Source: HXMU1420-13 sp024742815
Lineage (GTDB): Bacteria; Bacteroidota; Rhodothermia; Balneolales; Balneolaceae
NCBI GenBank assembly: GCA_024742815.1
Contig: JANSXX010000005.1
Coordinates: 124,001-188,000, forward strand
Reading direction: 5' to 3'
Length of the DNA: 64,000 nt
Shown in pieces: positions 62,492 through 64,000 of this stretch (its first letter is position 1; each line of letters starts with the position of its first letter). The position numbers and the translations under genes are program-made. The notes under the pieces were generated by a model. The model did no database searches. It saw only the letters and a program-made list of their open reading frames with translations, and was not told where the DNA came from.

Positions 62492-62977
62492 ATGTACGCG
62501 GTCGTAAAAATTGGCGGACATCAATACAAAGTTGCAGAAAACGACACCTTGTTTGTAGACAGACAAAATGTTGAAGGTTCTGCCATCACTTTTGAAGATG
62601 TATTATTAGTAAAAGATGATAATGGAGTTAAAGTTGGCACTCCTACGGTAGATGGTGCTGTGGTAAATGCTACCTTACTTGAAGAAGTAAAAGCTGACAA
62701 AGTATTAGTTTTCAAAAAGAAGAGAAGAAAAGGCTATCAAAAAATGAATGGCCACCGTCAAATCATGTCACAAATTAAAATTGACGGAATTTCTCTGAAC
62801 GGTGCTAAAAAAGCAGCTCCTGCAAAAGCAGAAGCTAAAACAGAACAAGCGGAAGCTACTGAAGCTAGCGACTTATCGTCGATGACTGTTGCTGAATTAA
62901 AAGCACTCGCAAAAGAAAGAGGCCTTGAAGGTTATAGCAGCATGAAAAAAGCTGAACTAATCGAAGCCCTCAGCTAA
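62492..62977 (+). CDS. rplU: 50S ribosomal protein L21 with C-terminal extension
   Basis: I start at ATG 62492 (MYAVVKIGGHQYKVAENDTL, 161 aa); the TTG six bases upstream is unlikely. The first 100 residues are standard L21 (KRRKGYQKMNGHRQIMSQIKIDGI). A Lys/Ala/Glu linker follows, and the final 35 residues (SSMTVAELKALAKERGLEGYSSMKKAELIEAL) look like a SAP/Rho-N-type helical module. E. coli L21 is 103 aa. It is in the rplU-rpmA operon. Confidence 0.93.
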   Translation: MYAVVKIGGHQYKVAENDTLFVDRQNVEGSAITFEDVLLVKDDNGVKVGTPTVDGAVVNATLLEEVKADKVLVFKKKRRKGYQKMNGHRQIMSQIKIDGISLNGAKKAAPAKAEAKTEQAEATEASDLSSMTVAELKALAKERGLEGYSSMKKAELIEALS

Positions 62978-63002
62978 ACCAATAACTTTAATCGAATAAT
63001 CA

Positions 63003-63257
63003 ATGGCACATAAGAAAGGTCAGGGTTCAACCAAAAACGGTAGAGATTCTGAAAGTAAACGACTTGGTGTAAAGAAATTTGGTGGGGAATTCGTGAGAGC
63101 TGGTGGTATTATCGTACGTCAGCGTGGCACAAAATTTCACCCCGGATTAAATGTAAAACGTGGAGGCGATGACACTTTGTTTGCCGTTGCTGAAGGTCAC
63201 GTTTCGTTCAGTACTGCACAAGGCGGACGAAAGTTCGTTAATGTAGAAACTGCTTAA
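63003..63257 (+). CDS. rpmA: 50S ribosomal protein L27
   Basis: This 84-aa protein, MAHKKGQGSTKNGRDSESKRLGVKKFGGEFV, is a typical L27 with the conserved basic N-terminus near the peptidyl-transferase centre. It follows rplU by 25 bp and is closed by a strong terminator at 63277-63309. Confidence 0.98.
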   Translation: MAHKKGQGSTKNGRDSESKRLGVKKFGGEFVRAGGIIVRQRGTKFHPGLNVKRGGDDTLFAVAEGHVSFSTAQGGRKFVNVETA

Positions 63258-63276
63258 ACGATCTTTTTAAGATTTT

Positions 63277-63309
63277 AAAAAGCCGCGCTACAACAGCGTG
63301 GCTTTTTTT
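63277..63309 (+). terminator. Rho-independent terminator after rpmA
   Basis: AAAAAGCC-GCGCT (from 63277) pairs with AGCG-TGGCTTTTTTT through 63309, with a short ACAAC loop and a poly-T tail. Position, 20 bp after the rpmA stop, supports it as the rplU-rpmA terminator. Confidence 0.85.
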
Positions 63310-63320
63310 ATATTTGCTCA

Positions 63321-63971
63321 ATGGATCAAAAAACTATTCCGGGACTTGAGCTTCCCATTCGAAATATTTACTGCATTGGTAGAAACTTTGCAGATCATGC
63401 AAAAGAAATGAATGCGGAAACTCCCTCCGCTCCCATCGTATTTCTAAAACCTACTTCTTCAATTTGTTATGATGGAGATTCTATTTCCATTCCGTCACAA
63501 AGCAATAATGTGCATCATGAAGGTGAAATTGTTCTGGCAATTGGTAAATCCGGCAAAAACATTGAAGAGACTAAAGCGCTTGAGTACGTAGCAGGTATTG
63601 GAGCAGGTATCGACTTTACGGCTAGAGATATCCAATCGGAAGCAAAGAAAGCCGGATTACCCTGGTCGGTTGCAAAAGGCTTTGACGGTTTCGCACCCAT
63701 TAGTTCATTTAAGCCTTTATCGGATTTAATTACTGACTCTATTGAACTTGAGTTGAGTGTTAACGAAGAAATTCGTCAATCGGGAAACACTTCACAGTTA
63801 ATCTTCTCTTTCGAGAAACTGATTTCTTATTTATCTACCATTTTCACTCTTCAAGCGGGAGATCTCATTTTCACCGGAACTCCGGCCGGAGTTTCTGCTA
63901 TTGAATCCGGTGATGTTGTCACCTCCAAATTACCTCAACAAAATATATCGGTGAGTGTAAAAATTAAGTAA
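63321..63971 (+). CDS. Fumarylacetoacetate hydrolase-family protein (acylpyruvase-like)
   Basis: This 216-aa protein has NIYCIGRNFADHAKEMN, FLKPTSSI, HHEGEIVLAIG (metal-binding EGE), GIDFTARDIQ, WSVAKGFDGFAP and GDLIFTGTPAGVS. These are the metal-binding and fold motifs of FAH enzymes of the short acylpyruvase class. It likely cleaves a C-C bond in a small keto-acid. Substrate unknown. Confidence 0.92.
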   Translation: MDQKTIPGLELPIRNIYCIGRNFADHAKEMNAETPSAPIVFLKPTSSICYDGDSISIPSQSNNVHHEGEIVLAIGKSGKNIEETKALEYVAGIGAGIDFTARDIQSEAKKAGLPWSVAKGFDGFAPISSFKPLSDLITDSIELELSVNEEIRQSGNTSQLIFSFEKLISYLSTIFTLQAGDLIFTGTPAGVSAIESGDVVTSKLPQQNISVSVKIK

Positions 63972-64000
63972 TGAGAATACTTGTTTTCTGCTTTCTTAGC
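63971..64000 (+). CDS. Start of a further gene (partial)
   Basis: An ATG at 63971 overlaps the previous stop by one base and opens MRILVFCFLS, which looks like the start of a signal peptide or membrane segment. The window ends after ten codons, so no function can be given. Confidence 0.4.
   Translation, partial: MRILVFCFLS

Overview
The window looks like a low-to-moderate GC Gram-negative bacterium of the Bacteroidota/Balneolota side of the FCB group, most plausibly a Balneolaceae-type marine organism. This is inference. The supports are weak Shine-Dalgarno use, a PorD-like (DUF4835) protein beside a PorV-like barrel, a fused CysN/CysC, four-helix-bundle (23S-IVS type) proteins, and the protein styles of the housekeeping genes.

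Region 1 (1-28155, all minus strand) is one long exopolysaccharide or O-antigen operon. It appears to begin at a winged-helix regulator (27613-28155) and runs off the left edge inside a CapE-like dehydratase. In transcription order it carries: nucleotide-sugar enzymes (WbpA-type dehydrogenase, UDP-xylose synthase, Gmd, Fcl, WbpE-type aminotransferase, LhgO-type oxidase, epimerase, a second DegT aminotransferase); a membrane-anchored hydrolase; an AsnB coupled to a formyltransferase; glycosyltransferases; a Wzx-type flippase; a GT11 fucosyltransferase; a second AsnB; a WecB/WbpI epimerase; a GT-D-like protein; and a Wzy-like polymerase. GDP-fucose, UDP-xylose and amino or uronic sugars are therefore predicted precursors of a fucosylated, amidated and possibly N-formylated polymer. 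Divergently (28638-32651) lie a Wzz-like chain-length protein and a large multi-SLBB export protein. The 482-bp divergent gap holds AGTAATT/AATTACT palindromes that may be operators. RmlA follows at 32760-33623.

Region 2 (33.6-42.1 kb) holds sulfate activation (SLC13 transporter, CysQ, CysD, CysN/C), interrupted between cysD and cysNC by a four-helix-bundle gene flanked by 7-bp tandem arrays. A HhH/beta-barrel protein follows.

Region 3 (42.1-53.5 kb) holds PorV-like and PorD-like genes, a chemoreceptor, a Sco protein, and an electron-transfer flavoprotein set (etfB, etfA, fixC, fixX). A second four-helix-bundle gene in heptad arrays interrupts fixC-fixX. vapBC and two acyl-CoA dehydrogenases follow.

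Region 4 (53.5-64 kb) is ordinary chromosome: haem-binding protein, uracil-DNA glycosylase, hydrolase, AlkD-like protein, lipoprotein, a YnbA/CdsA/PlsC lipid operon, a HEAT-cyclophilin lipoprotein, lexA, rplU-rpmA and an FAH-family hydrolase.

The most unusual signal is a family of intergenic heptanucleotide arrays between about 33.7 and 52.3 kb. They have several sequence flavours, are often arranged as inverted pairs, and twice enclose a four-helix-bundle gene placed inside an otherwise coherent operon. I saw no tRNA, rRNA, CRISPR array or transposase.
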